Assembly (NCBI GenBank): GCA_022565595.1
Contig: JAIUML010000025.1
Location: 1-64,000 of the forward strand
DNA from: Saccharospirillum sp.
GTDB lineage: Bacteria; Pseudomonadota; Gammaproteobacteria; Pseudomonadales; Natronospirillaceae
Length of the DNA: 64,000 bases
Reading direction: 5' to 3'
Shown here: positions 17,946-26,871 of the stretch, one piece after another
Layout of the letters: each line of letters opens with the position of its first letter
Numbering within the stretch: the stretch's first letter is position 1
Program-made: the position numbers and the translations under genes
The notes under the pieces: model-generated
The model's database searches: none
Seen by the model: the letters and a program-made list of their open reading frames with translations, nothing else
What the model was told of the DNA's origin: nothing

Positions 17946-19157
17946 TTACAACCATTTTTTCTTTCTGCCTGAAACAGTTTCCGCCATATGACGACGCAAC
18001 CATGGGATACCATGAGAAACTGGCAATGCAATATCACGCATCATGGCGACACCTGGGATATTGGATTGAAACAGCGGCGTAAGTAACCGACTCATGCGTT
18101 GGTAAAAACGAATGGAACCACTTCGTTCCTTATTGAAGTTATGCCAAACGCCCTCCCAGTCATCGCTTGCTTCCACAGATCGGGTCAGGGCCGAGGCGTC
18201 CAATAGCGCCATGTTAGACCCCTGCCCCAACTGCGGGCTCATGGCATGAGCGGCATCTCCGATCACACCAACTCGCCCGATACCCCAATGTGACAGAATG
18301 ACGTCTCTGTAGGTGGCCGGCAGCAGCTCTGAAGAACTCTTTAACTCCCTTACCAAAGGGGATACCTCAGGCCACAGCGCTTCCACCCGGGATTTCCAGG
18401 CAGAGAAATCAAAACGCTCGGCTTGCCAGTCCGGGATAGAGGCTACCGGAAGGCTCCAGAACAAACTGACCAGAGGAGTTTCGGTAGCATCGGGAATGCA
18501 GCCCGTCGGCAGTATGCCAAGCATGACAGATGAACCGGCATACTTTTGCTGAAGGTGTGGCTTGTTGAGCGAGGACAGCTTCTCCGTAAGCGGGCGAATC
18601 AACCACATGGCCCCCCAGGGGTACTGACGGTCGTATTTTACCAGGGACGAGGGGCGAAGCTGGCTTGAGCTACCGTTGGCGATAATGACCGCATCAAAGG
18701 TTTCACTGTGATCCTGACCATCCTTGCGAAACTGAACGGTGGAGGCCTTCCCATTCTGGGTAACAGCGCTCACCTCGCAGCCAAACCAGCGCTGGTGTGT
18801 CACGCCAGAAAGCGCTGTATCCAGCACGTGGCAAAGCGCCGAACGATGAACGCCAAGGCCGAAGAGTTCACGCCCTTCGTTCAGGTGAGAGTACTGAACC
18901 TGCATAATGGCTCTGCCAGACGGAATCCAGCCGTAAAGCGCCTCAACACGATGACCATACTCAAGCATATGATCAAGGCTCCCGATTTCCGCAAGCACCT
19001 CGACACCAGAGGGTTGCAGCAGAATACCTGCACCAACGGTCGTCAACTCACTGGCTCGCTCAATCAGAGTAACGTCGTGACCTTGCCGACTCAGTAAGGT
19101 GGCAGACGCAAGCCCTGCCGTCCCTGCACCTATGATTGCAATTCGTTGTTTGTTCAT
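17946..19157 (-). CDS. FAD-dependent monooxygenase (UbiH/salicylate hydroxylase type)
   Basis: 403 aa. Dinucleotide motif IGAGTAGLASA (9-19) then LIERA; FAD-ribityl motif GVIGDAAHAMSPQLGQG (about 298-314). This is the group A flavoprotein aromatic hydroxylase layout (PF01494), which uses NAD(P)H and O2. The substrate is unknown. It lies 96 bp downstream of a TetR gene on the same strand; that regulator may control it. Confidence 0.87.
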   Translation of the reverse strand: MNKQRIAIIGAGTAGLASATLLSRQGHDVTLIERASELTTVGAGILLQPSGVEVLAEIGSLDHMLEYGHRVEALYGWIPSGRAIMQVQYSHLNEGRELFGLGVHRSALCHVLDTALSGVTHQRWFGCEVSAVTQNGKASTVQFRKDGQDHSETFDAVIIANGSSSQLRPSSLVKYDRQYPWGAMWLIRPLTEKLSSLNKPHLQQKYAGSSVMLGILPTGCIPDATETPLVSLFWSLPVASIPDWQAERFDFSAWKSRVEALWPEVSPLVRELKSSSELLPATYRDVILSHWGIGRVGVIGDAAHAMSPQLGQGSNMALLDASALTRSVEASDDWEGVWHNFNKERSGSIRFYQRMSRLLTPLFQSNIPGVAMMRDIALPVSHGIPWLRRHMAETVSGRKKKWL

Positions 19158-19253
19158 TTCTAGTTCTAATAGCTTGTGTTGGGTTGCACATTCTCTACAG
19201 CAGGCACTTTATTTATGCAAAAACACCAAGAGAACAGATGAAGGTTCTACCAA

Positions 19254-19889
19254 TCATGAAGCCTGTAGACCAAAAGCACAGAGGAAAATACGGACACTCT
19301 CTTCAGCATGTCTGGCAATCCACGCCTTGTCCGGAGGTCCTGCATCCCTTATAAGCATGGCCATGCTGGTCGGTTCGCCCATGACGATCCAATTGAAATA
19401 GGTTGCCGCAGCCGTTGGATCGGGGGTCTGCAATTGACCGATCTCCGTGTAGTGGGCACAGACCCTGGCAAAGCGTTTGATCGCCTTCTTCGGTCCATTT
19501 TCATAGAGTGCTTCGCCAAGCTCCGGAAAGCGCTCAACTTCACCGATCACCATACGCCGCAGTTGCATCAAACGCGGGCTGAGTACCACCCTTAGCTGCT
19601 CCGTTGCCAATTCAATCAGGAACTCTCGCACCGGACGGTCATCCAGAGGCTCATCGTTGTTTTCATACAGTGTTTTCGAGGCCGAGCCCGTCATGGACAT
19701 CACAACTTCAAGAAACAATGCTTCCTTAGACTTGAAGTGCGAATAAACGGTCTGCTTGGAAACCGCAGCACCCTCGGCCACCTGATCCATAGTGGTGCTG
19801 AGAAACCCCTTACTCAGGAACACCGCTTCCGCCGCGCTGAGTATCTTCTGACGGTTACGTTGGAGTCGGGCTACTGCACCCTTCGACAT
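19254..19889 (-). CDS. TetR/AcrR-family regulator
   Basis: 211 aa. HTH at about 10-57 (ILSAAEAVFLSKGF...AAVSKQTVYSHFKSKEALF). The C-terminal half resembles the AefR-like ligand domain (ADERLRVVLSP-type, here TEQLRVVLSPRLMQLRRMVIGE). It probably binds the 15-bp palindrome at 19981-19995. Confidence 0.9.
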   Translation of the reverse strand: MSKGAVARLQRNRQKILSAAEAVFLSKGFLSTTMDQVAEGAAVSKQTVYSHFKSKEALFLEVVMSMTGSASKTLYENNDEPLDDRPVREFLIELATEQLRVVLSPRLMQLRRMVIGEVERFPELGEALYENGPKKAIKRFARVCAHYTEIGQLQTPDPTAAATYFNWIVMGEPTSMAMLIRDAGPPDKAWIARHAEESVRIFLCAFGLQAS

Positions 19890-19967
19890 ATAGAAACACC
19901 CTGTTGGTTATGTTCCTGCGGCTTTCCGCCACGCTTTGAACCTGGAGCTCCAGTGTACCATCAACTG

Positions 19968-19999
19968 TTGACACAATAGAACTAGACCGTCTAGTCTAG
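19968..19999 (+). promoter_or_regulatory. Rightward promoter overlapping a TetR-type operator
   Basis: TTGACA (19968-19973) is followed by the palindrome ACTAGAC-C-GTCTAGT (19981-19995), a perfect 7-1-7 inverted repeat; a -10 near TAGTCT (19992-19997) would be 18 bp from the -35. The operator therefore sits on the promoter. It points right, towards the DUF6958 gene 140 bp away; the intervening 20031-20134 has ATG 20031 and broken frames that look like a decayed short gene. Confidence 0.55.
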
Positions 20000-20134
20000 T
20001 TAGTACTAAAAGATAGCCAAGGGTGTACCCATGACTAACAACACAAAACTGGCATGCGAGTGTCAGCCTGCTCGGCGCCTGGGCCGCCATGGGCTTCAGA
20101 ACACCCAAAATCGACTATGTAGAGGGAAAGCTCG

Positions 20135-20437
20135 ATGCCCATCAATGATGACAAGATCGAAATAGGAAACGTCATATCTCCCGGCCATGTTCGCCGTGTT
20201 GACCGCGTTAAATTCGAGGCCATGCGAGATGCTTTCCTGGAGGTTCTCCCCAGGGAAACACCCGGATTCACCGTAGCCGAAGCCAAATCCGCCCTTCTGC
20301 CATTACTCCCCGATGCCTTGTTTCCGGGCGGTGCCAAGGCTGGCTGGTGGCTAAAGGCAGTGCAGCTAGATCTAGAAGCGAAAGGGGTAATTGCAAGGGA
20401 AAACGCCAAACCCTTGCGGATCTACCGGGTGCGATAG
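20135..20437 (+). CDS. DUF6958-like hypothetical protein
   Basis: 100 aa, soluble. VISPGHVRRVDRVKFEAMRDAF, then LFPGGAKAGWWLKAVQLDLEAKG and a short C-terminus, match a family I recall as DUF6958. It looks like a small winged-helix-like fold, but no function is known. GAGGGA lies 9 bp before the ATG. Converges with the downstream AraC gene (16-bp gap). Confidence 0.7.
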   Translation: MPINDDKIEIGNVISPGHVRRVDRVKFEAMRDAFLEVLPRETPGFTVAEAKSALLPLLPDALFPGGAKAGWWLKAVQLDLEAKGVIARENAKPLRIYRVR

Positions 20438-20453
20438 TCGCGCCTGACACGGG

Positions 20454-21413
20454 TCATAAGAGGGAACCCTCTTTTCTCACCCTTCCCGGCGCCACCCCAA
20501 ACACTCGTTTGAAGGCCCGACTAAACGCCGCCTCACTCTGATACCCAAGCTTTTCTGCAATAGAGATCATGGCTGCAGAGCTGGATTCAAGTTCCATTCT
20601 CGCCATCTGCATTCGCCAGCGTGTCAGATAGCGAATGGCAGGTTCGCCCAGGAGTTCGGTAAAGCGGGCACTGAAACCGGAGCGCGACATGCCTACCATT
20701 TTTGCAAGGCGTTCGATGCTCCAGTCTGCTGCCGGGTCGCGGTGAATGGCCGCCAGGGCACGTCCTATCTGTTTGTCACGAAGGCCCGCCAGCCAGCCCG
20801 TATCGGCTTGTGGGGCGCTGTTTAACCAGCTGCGAATTACCTGAATGATCAGAATATCGGCCAGGTGCGACATCACTGTCTCGCCGCCAGGGCTAAGTTG
20901 TTGAGCTTCGTGAGCCATATAGCGCAGTGTGCTTTGCAACCAACTGCCTTCGGCTTCCCTCCAGCTGTTGACCAGCATCACTGGTGGCAAATGCCGAATC
21001 AACTCCTGGCCAGCGGCATGATTGAAGCGGGCCACACAGCAGGTGGCCTTACAGGTCTCACCCTCACCACCAAACTTCATGATGTCGTAGCGCTCACTGA
21101 CGTGATGCACGGGGATATCAAACAGCGGCGTAGCCGATTGCTCCGGGTCGCTGCTGATGGTGTGCCCACGACCATGAGGCAGCAAGATAAGACTGCCCTG
21201 TTGCACATGAATGGGTGCTTTACCTTCAACGTTCAGCCAACAATGCCCTTCGGTGAGAATGTGCATCATCAGGCAGTCGTCAAAGGGTGGCATCTCTATG
21301 CCCCAGGGTGCACTTAATTCCGACTGACAGTAAAAGGTACCATTGAGCTTGAGCAGGTGCAGCGCCTCGCCAAGATAGTCGCTGTGCTCAGGCACAATAC
21401 GGTTTTCGCTCAT
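20454..21413 (-). CDS. AraC-family regulator with cupin sensor
   Basis: 319 aa. The N-terminal cupin (AraC_binding_2/cupin_6-like, about 20-200) has GHCWLNVEGKAPIHVQQGSL and a CCVARF segment after TCKAT, three Cys in seven residues. The C-terminal double HTH is at about 215-315 (WSIERLAKMVGMSRSGFSARF; GYQSEAAFSRAFKRVFG). Such regulators usually control a divergent oxidoreductase; here the NmrA-like gene at 21604. The close Cys cluster hints at redox or electrophile sensing (inference). Confidence 0.9.
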   Translation of the reverse strand: MSENRIVPEHSDYLGEALHLLKLNGTFYCQSELSAPWGIEMPPFDDCLMMHILTEGHCWLNVEGKAPIHVQQGSLILLPHGRGHTISSDPEQSATPLFDIPVHHVSERYDIMKFGGEGETCKATCCVARFNHAAGQELIRHLPPVMLVNSWREAEGSWLQSTLRYMAHEAQQLSPGGETVMSHLADILIIQVIRSWLNSAPQADTGWLAGLRDKQIGRALAAIHRDPAADWSIERLAKMVGMSRSGFSARFTELLGEPAIRYLTRWRMQMARMELESSSAAMISIAEKLGYQSEAAFSRAFKRVFGVAPGRVRKEGSLL

Positions 21414-21477
21414 GGCCTGAATCCTCGACCTGGCTCAAAGTAAACGGATTGAAGATACTGCATCAGAATGACTGAAA

Positions 21478-21542
21478 ATCCAATATTTCTGGCTTTTCAA
21501 TCAATTTATATAGACTTTCAACCATCCAATATCTACCTGAAG
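21478..21542. promoter_or_regulatory. Repeated ATCCAATAT half-sites
   Basis: ATCCAATAT occurs at 21478-21486 and 21534-21542, in the same direction, 56 bp apart, between divergent araC and NmrA genes. Direct repeats of this size suit an AraC-family protein. Confidence 0.5.
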
Positions 21543-21603
21543 TCTCGCAGTATACAGCCTCACACACACGCCTATCTCGGCAAAATAAACGAGGACTCAT
21601 CTC

Positions 21604-22449
21604 ATGACTGCAACCAAGCCTATTCTGATCATTGGCAAGAATGGCAAAACCGGCTCCCGCGTGGATGCCTTGTTGAAGCAACAGGGGCTCAAGACCCGAC
21701 CTGTTTCTCGCTCTTCTCACCCGAGCTTCGATTGGAACCAACCAGCTACCTGGCCAGTTGTCCTGCAAGATGTGAAACTGGCCTATGTAAGTTATCAACC
21801 CGATCTGGCCGTTCCCAATGCCGAATCAACGCTCCGCTCCTTTATAGATGCGGCTCAAGACCAGGGTGTGGAACATCTGGTGCTGCTGTCCGGACGCGGC
21901 GAGGACGGTGCCATCCGAGCAGAAAAGGCTCTCATTGAAAGTGGTCTGCGCTGGAATGTAGTTCGTGCCTCCTGGTTCTTTCAGAACTTCAGCGAGAGCT
22001 TTCTGGTAGAACCCCTTATCGATGGAGAGGTTTCGCTGCCAGTGGGTGACGTTCTGGAGCCCTTCGTCGACTGCAACGATATCGCCGAGGTCGCCGTGGC
22101 TGCCCTGACAAACCCGGCCCTCGCCAATCGCCTCTTTGAGGTGACTGGCCCGGAGCTTTTGGCCTTCGCCGATTGTGTGGCACTCATTTCTGACACGACC
22201 GGACGCAGCATCGAATTCAACCAGGTGCCAATTGAACCCTATATGGACTTTCTGAAAGACCTGGGAACGAGCGAAGAGGAACTCTGGCTACTGCGTGAGC
22301 TGTTTACCAGGGTGTTGGATGGTCGCAACAGCCATATCGCTCATGGAGTGGAGGAAGCACTAGGAAAGCCACCCCGTCGTTTCATAGACTATGTGAAAGC
22401 CGCCCATAAAAACGGGGCCTGGGACACTGCCCAACTGAATCAGGCTTGA
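21604..22449 (+). CDS. NmrA-like NAD(P)-binding protein
   Basis: 281 aa. Rossmann motif IIGKNGKTGSRV (9-20); VEHLVLLSGRGEDGA and WNVVRASWFFQNFSE are the NmrA/SDR-a5 landmarks. The C-terminal half has the family's DF.K layout. Possible quinone or NADPH-sensing reductase; substrate unknown. The divergent AraC regulator likely controls it. The end overlaps the VOC gene by 10 bp (convergent). Confidence 0.85.
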   Translation: MTATKPILIIGKNGKTGSRVDALLKQQGLKTRPVSRSSHPSFDWNQPATWPVVLQDVKLAYVSYQPDLAVPNAESTLRSFIDAAQDQGVEHLVLLSGRGEDGAIRAEKALIESGLRWNVVRASWFFQNFSESFLVEPLIDGEVSLPVGDVLEPFVDCNDIAEVAVAALTNPALANRLFEVTGPELLAFADCVALISDTTGRSIEFNQVPIEPYMDFLKDLGTSEEELWLLRELFTRVLDGRNSHIAHGVEEALGKPPRRFIDYVKAAHKNGAWDTAQLNQA

Positions 22450-22844
22450 GGTTCTAAAGAGAAATCCGACATGGGTGACGATACGTCAATGATGCTGCCT
22501 TCCGGGCTACTCAACACAAGGCGACGTTGCCCATAGAAGGTATCTTCCGGTTCACTGATGACATCCAGGCCCAGTTGCCTGGCTAACTGGAATACCTCAT
22601 CGGCATCTTTAACGACAAAGGTTGTGTAGAAACCCCGCGGCACCGGCTGGATGCCCTTCGGCAGAATTTCACTGTCGACACTCATGATGCCGAGCTCCAG
22701 TTGGCGCTCGGACGAGATCAGGTGCACGAACCAGTCGCTGTCATAGTCTACCTGAAAGTCAAACAACGCCGTGTAAAATGCCTTGCTGGCTTCAAGGTCA
22801 TCTGACAAGACGTTCAAAAGCAAGCGGTTAATCGTCTGCGTCAT
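22440..22844 (-). CDS. VOC (glyoxalase/bleomycin-resistance) family protein
   Basis: 134 aa from ATG 22844. One VOC repeat pair: INRLLLNVLSDDLEASKAFYTALF and VVKDADEVFQLARQLGL...GQRRLVLSSPEGSIIDV. A metal-binding vicinal-oxygen-chelate fold, often a lyase, dioxygenase or resistance protein; the substrate is unknown. The start lies inside the araC gene (17-bp overlap), so the two are translationally coupled. Confidence 0.87.
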   Translation of the reverse strand: MTQTINRLLLNVLSDDLEASKAFYTALFDFQVDYDSDWFVHLISSERQLELGIMSVDSEILPKGIQPVPRGFYTTFVVKDADEVFQLARQLGLDVISEPEDTFYGQRRLVLSSPEGSIIDVSSPMSDFSLEPQA

Positions 22845-23766
22845 TGTTAATACCTTTCTCTTTGCTGGAAGTGACAGCATAGCCGGTCCTTTTGGCCTTT
22901 GATTGGAAAAATGCGACCTCCACTCCCTCGCGTCGCCATCGTGCGTCGGGTTGCTCTCCCGCAAAGTAGGATTTTGGGGTCGTGCCTGCCAGTGCCTGAA
23001 ACTCGTTGGTGAGATGCGATTGATCGTAGTAATGACCGTCTGTGGCAATACCGGACAAGTTGTCCGTTGCGGTTTCAGACAGGGTCAATTGCATTCTCAG
23101 AATACGCACCAGCTGTTTGGGTGTGTAGCCGCTGTACCGCTTGAACTGTCGCTGCAGATGTCGGCTCGACAGGCTTTTAGGGTGAACCAGGTTGTTCAGG
23201 GTGTCGGGTGCTTGTGCATGGAACATCTCCCTGATGATAGGGAGCGCTGCGGGTTCTGAACCGGTGAGTCTATCGATGTATGGCTTGAACAAATCACTTA
23301 TTATTGCCTGGCGAGCGTCCTGGTGTTCACTCTGCATTATAGCCATCTCAAGCTCTGGCATTAATTCATCGAGCAGTTCACCCGGGGCATAGTAGCGATC
23401 AATAAAGTCACTCCCCTTAATGCCCATCAGGTAGGGAATACTGAAGGGATACAGGCATACCCCAAAGAGGCTAAAATCCTCGGTCATCCGATAAATCAGA
23501 GGGTTTGAAGTCTGAGCAACCAGTGCAGAATTCAAAAACGGACTCTGCTCGCCACTGTCACCAAGGCGATAAAACCCACCTCTGAATGCAAACAAGAGTT
23601 GCGTACAGCCATCCACTAATGCCCTGTGTTCATAAGGCTGCTGCTCGGAAGCTTTGCCTTCAATAACCCACAAATACTTGATAAACTGCTGCAGGTCAGC
23701 CGGCGGTTGCAAAAACTCGAAGACGTCCAACACGTTACTTGCCACTGTTTCCTTTGCTGATGGCAC
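22828..23766 (-). CDS. AraC-family regulator
   Basis: 312 aa. N-terminal domain (DUF6597-like, VFEFLQPPADLQQFIKYLWVIEG) senses an unknown signal. C-terminal HTH (about 190-280: SSRHLQRQFKRYSGYTPKQLVRI...YYDQSHLTNEFQALAGTTP). It ends in a charged tail. It is 9 bp after the anti-sigma gene and overlaps the VOC gene, so it may belong to the sigma operon. Confidence 0.88.
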   Translation of the reverse strand: MPSAKETVASNVLDVFEFLQPPADLQQFIKYLWVIEGKASEQQPYEHRALVDGCTQLLFAFRGGFYRLGDSGEQSPFLNSALVAQTSNPLIYRMTEDFSLFGVCLYPFSIPYLMGIKGSDFIDRYYAPGELLDELMPELEMAIMQSEHQDARQAIISDLFKPYIDRLTGSEPAALPIIREMFHAQAPDTLNNLVHPKSLSSRHLQRQFKRYSGYTPKQLVRILRMQLTLSETATDNLSGIATDGHYYDQSHLTNEFQALAGTTPKSYFAGEQPDARWRREGVEVAFFQSKAKRTGYAVTSSKEKGINNDADD

Positions 23767-23775
23767 TCAGCAAGT

Positions 23776-24441
23776 TCAAGGCTCGAGACACTGAGATTCA
23801 TCCCCTATGGGAGTAATCTGGCGAATACCCCCTTCCTGAGTCCAATCCACTTCAAACCATCCTGTATCCGGTGCGTCTGGTATTTCGTGCTGGAACAGGC
23901 TGCCATCGCATTGTTCATACAGCTTCGCCTCTCCCTCTATAGCCTTCAGGAAGCGCGGCGCTGAGGCTACCGGTTCAGCCTGCAATGCTTCGAACTGCAA
24001 TGCCTTATCAGCCATCGGAGCTGGCACAACGGATCTGGGCAAGCTACTCGGGGCTGGCTCCGAACGCCGAGCATCGGCTTCCGGGGCGGGCGCAGCGAGA
24101 CTTTTCGGGGCTTCGGTTAATGAGTCTCTGGCGGACATTTCGGACTCGGTTACAGTGGTATCGGCCATTTCTGATGCCGGGCTGGCGCTTTCGCTGATCG
24201 TCAGCTTCGGTTCTTGCAGCCAGTTTACACCCAGTATCACTATTACCACGGCCGCCGCTGCCGAAGACGCCGCACTTTTCCAGCCGTAACCTCGCCCATG
24301 ACCTGAAGGGTCGGCTTTGGTGGTCGCCAACAACGTCTTATTCAACCGCTCAGGGGCAGGATGACGACGCTTGCGCTGCTGGTAAAGCGACGAAAGTTCA
24401 TCATCGAGCGGTACTGAGCGGTCGTCGTCATGCGGGGCCAT
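23776..24441 (-). CDS. Putative membrane anti-sigma factor
   Basis: 221 aa. A short cytoplasmic head (1-65, DDELSSLYQQRKRRHPAPERLNKTLLAT), one membrane helix (about 76-95, AAAAVVIVILGVNWL), then a Pro/Ala/Glu-rich periplasmic stalk (about 100-160) and a C-terminal module with two Cys. The layout and coupling to the sigma gene (14-bp overlap) support an anti-sigma role, though no HxxxCxxC zinc motif is present. Chosen start ATG 24441. Confidence 0.7.
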   Translation of the reverse strand: MAPHDDDRSVPLDDELSSLYQQRKRRHPAPERLNKTLLATTKADPSGHGRGYGWKSAASSAAAAVVIVILGVNWLQEPKLTISESASPASEMADTTVTESEMSARDSLTEAPKSLAAPAPEADARRSEPAPSSLPRSVVPAPMADKALQFEALQAEPVASAPRFLKAIEGEAKLYEQCDGSLFQHEIPDAPDTGWFEVDWTQEGGIRQITPIGDESQCLEP

Positions 24442-25060
24442 GATGCGCCTCCAACTGTTGCTGTAGGGTTTGACGGGCAAAGCGAAGTCGGCTCCTGATG
24501 GTTTCCTGGCCGATGCCGGTAATCTCGCTGATGTCTTTCAGGCTAAAGCCTTCCTGTTGCAATACAAAGGCCTCACGCTGGGCAAAGGGTAGCCCCAGCA
24601 GCACTCGGTCAAAATGCTGATGAAGGTTATCCTGAGCGATGGTACTTTCCAACGGTTGAGTGTGCAGTTCGGCAAGGCCTGCCGGGTCGGTTTCTGCGTG
24701 ATCCAGGTCCGTTGTTTGCCAACGTTGCTGCCGCCGTAACTCGTCGATCATCAAATTTCGGCCCAGGGTGAACAGCCAGGTCTTGAATTTGGCGGTGCCC
24801 GGTTCGTACAGATGGCGACGCTCCATTACCCTGATCCAGACACTCTGGTACAGATCTTCGGCAAAGGCGGCATCGGTTTGTGTTAACAGAAAGTGGTAGA
24901 GGTCGTCCCCTGTGTTGCGCATCAGGCGGTCGAGCAGATCCGCGCCCCCTGATTGACGATAACGCCACATTAGTTGGCTGTCCGGATCAGCCGGGGGGGC
25001 ATCACCCCGGCCGGAGAACCAGCCTTGTACGTTGGATAACAGCGTCACCGCAGCCTGCAT
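24428..25060 (-). CDS. ECF-family RNA polymerase sigma factor
   Basis: 210 aa. Region 2 (about 45-110: LYQSVWIRVMERRHLYEPGTAKFKTWLFTLGRNLMIDELRR) and region 4 (about 145-200: LPFAQREAFVLQQEGFSLKDISEITGIGQETIRSRLRFAR). It directs RNA polymerase to an unknown envelope-stress-type regulon. It follows the VWA gene by 7 bp; order VWA - sigma - anti-sigma. Confidence 0.92.
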   Translation of the reverse strand: MQAAVTLLSNVQGWFSGRGDAPPADPDSQLMWRYRQSGGADLLDRLMRNTGDDLYHFLLTQTDAAFAEDLYQSVWIRVMERRHLYEPGTAKFKTWLFTLGRNLMIDELRRQQRWQTTDLDHAETDPAGLAELHTQPLESTIAQDNLHQHFDRVLLGLPFAQREAFVLQQEGFSLKDISEITGIGQETIRSRLRFARQTLQQQLEAHHGPA

Positions 25061-25067
25061 TCCTGTT

Positions 25068-26765
25068 TCAATGGGACCTCAACACTTCAGCATTCTGCAT
25101 AAGCTGAAGCAGTTCCTGTCGGTAGCCAAAGGAATCATCACCGATAGCCGCTTGCGCCAATAGATGGGCATCTGCAATAGACCAATCTCCGACATAGTAG
25201 CTGCCTCTTAACAACTCTCCAAATCCGGCGACGGCTGCGGCAAACTGCATGGCCTCACTCATGCCCTTGAGTTCCGACGCGGCTTTGACCGGATGAGACA
25301 TCAGGATGCTCCTGTCCTCGTCTGGCAACTTGTAACGCAATTTCACAAAAGCCATTTCCGCAGCAGAGCCTTCAGCGCCAGAGCGATTCTGAAAACGCAG
25401 TGGGTCAGTAAACCTGAAGTCACCGCCGGTGGGTACCACTTCGTAAATCGCCGTGACCGAGTGCCCGGCTCCGACATCACCGGCATCTACCCGATCGTTG
25501 TTGAAGTCTTCACGGCGCAATTGGCGGTTGTCGTAACCAATCAGACGGTATTCAGCGACCCATTCAGGGTTGAATTCGACCTGTATTTTTACATCCTTGG
25601 CGATGATGTGCAGCGTGCCGGTCAATTCTTCGGAGAATACCTTCCGGGCTTCGCGGAATTGATCAATATAGTAAGCGGTGCCGTTACCAATATTCGTCAG
25701 TTCTTCCATCAGGTGATCGTTATAGTTTCCGGTGCCAAAACCGAGGACACTGAAGTACACACCGCTGTTGCGCTTGGCCTCAATCAGTGCCTTCAGGTCG
25801 TCCAGGTTGGTCACACCCACATTAAAGTCGCCATCGGTGCCGAGTATTACCCGGTTGATGCCGCCTTCCTTGAAATGCTCTTCAGCAACCTGATAAGCCA
25901 ACTGGATACCAGCACTGCCATGAGTGCTGCCGCTGGCTCGCAACTGGTTTATAGCATTGAGGATTTTGGTGCCATTACCCCCTGAGGTAGGCTCCAACGC
26001 CACTCCCGAGGCGCCGGCATAAACCACTATGGCGACGGTGTCTTCCGGCCTTAACCGATCTACGAGCAAGCCAAAGGTGCGTTGTAACAAGGGCAGTTTA
26101 TTAGGCTGATTCATGGACCCGGACACATCCAGCAGGAACACCAGATTCATCGGCGGCAGCGACTCCAGCTCGACATCGTAGCCTTGAATGCCAATGCGTA
26201 ATAACTGGGTGTTCTCGTTCCAGGGGGTTTGTGCAAGCTGAGTATTAATGGCAAAGGGGTGGTCGCCATTACCAGGCTTTTCATAGTGATAATCGAAATA
26301 ATTAAGCAACTCTTCAACCCGAATGCTGTCTTCAGGCGGCATCACACCCTGGCTCAAATACCGACGCATGTTGCTATAACTGGCCGTATCCACATCAACG
26401 CTAAAGGTAGACACCGGATGTTCGATCACCGTGTAGATCGGGTTGACCTTTGCCGCCTCATAACGTTCACGATTGGGCTCGGCATAAACAGGAAGCTCTG
26501 GCCTCGGTGAAGGCATGACCAGGCTAGCCACGCTTTCGGAGCGCACTAAAGGCTGAGCCTGAAAACTGAGGCTCGATGCATCCTGAAGGGCTAATTTGCG
26601 TTCTCCCTCTCCCGGCAAAGCATGATGTTGCGGGGCTAGTCGGAGTTCAATGGGTCTGGTATCAGATTGAGCCTGGCCGGTTTCCAGAGTTTCGGGGTCC
26701 TGAACGCTTGAACAGGCGGCGAGAACGACAGTGATCAGCCAAAGGCTGGGAATGCGAATGAACAT
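25068..26765 (-). CDS. VWA-domain lipoprotein (YfbK-like)
   Basis: 565 aa. Lipobox LAAC (Cys18) marks an outer-envelope lipoprotein. A YfbK N-domain (about 105-190, VIEHPVSTFSVDVDTASYSNMRRYL), a von Willebrand factor A domain with the metal-site motif DVSGS (Asp213-Ser217), and a C-terminal DUF3520-like region. It likely binds partners through Mg2+. First gene of the sigma/anti-sigma operon; a plausible surface sensor for that pathway (inference). Confidence 0.9.
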   Translation of the reverse strand: MFIRIPSLWLITVVLAACSSVQDPETLETGQAQSDTRPIELRLAPQHHALPGEGERKLALQDASSLSFQAQPLVRSESVASLVMPSPRPELPVYAEPNRERYEAAKVNPIYTVIEHPVSTFSVDVDTASYSNMRRYLSQGVMPPEDSIRVEELLNYFDYHYEKPGNGDHPFAINTQLAQTPWNENTQLLRIGIQGYDVELESLPPMNLVFLLDVSGSMNQPNKLPLLQRTFGLLVDRLRPEDTVAIVVYAGASGVALEPTSGGNGTKILNAINQLRASGSTHGSAGIQLAYQVAEEHFKEGGINRVILGTDGDFNVGVTNLDDLKALIEAKRNSGVYFSVLGFGTGNYNDHLMEELTNIGNGTAYYIDQFREARKVFSEELTGTLHIIAKDVKIQVEFNPEWVAEYRLIGYDNRQLRREDFNNDRVDAGDVGAGHSVTAIYEVVPTGGDFRFTDPLRFQNRSGAEGSAAEMAFVKLRYKLPDEDRSILMSHPVKAASELKGMSEAMQFAAAVAGFGELLRGSYYVGDWSIADAHLLAQAAIGDDSFGYRQELLQLMQNAEVLRSH

Positions 26766-26871
26766 GCGGATAACCCTCTTTTCAGATGACCGTCACTTTG
26801 GCGGTCTTGAGGGTTAAACGCCTGTAACAGGGGAAAGGGGTAAAAATAATTCGACTTGTTAAGGTGCCCAC

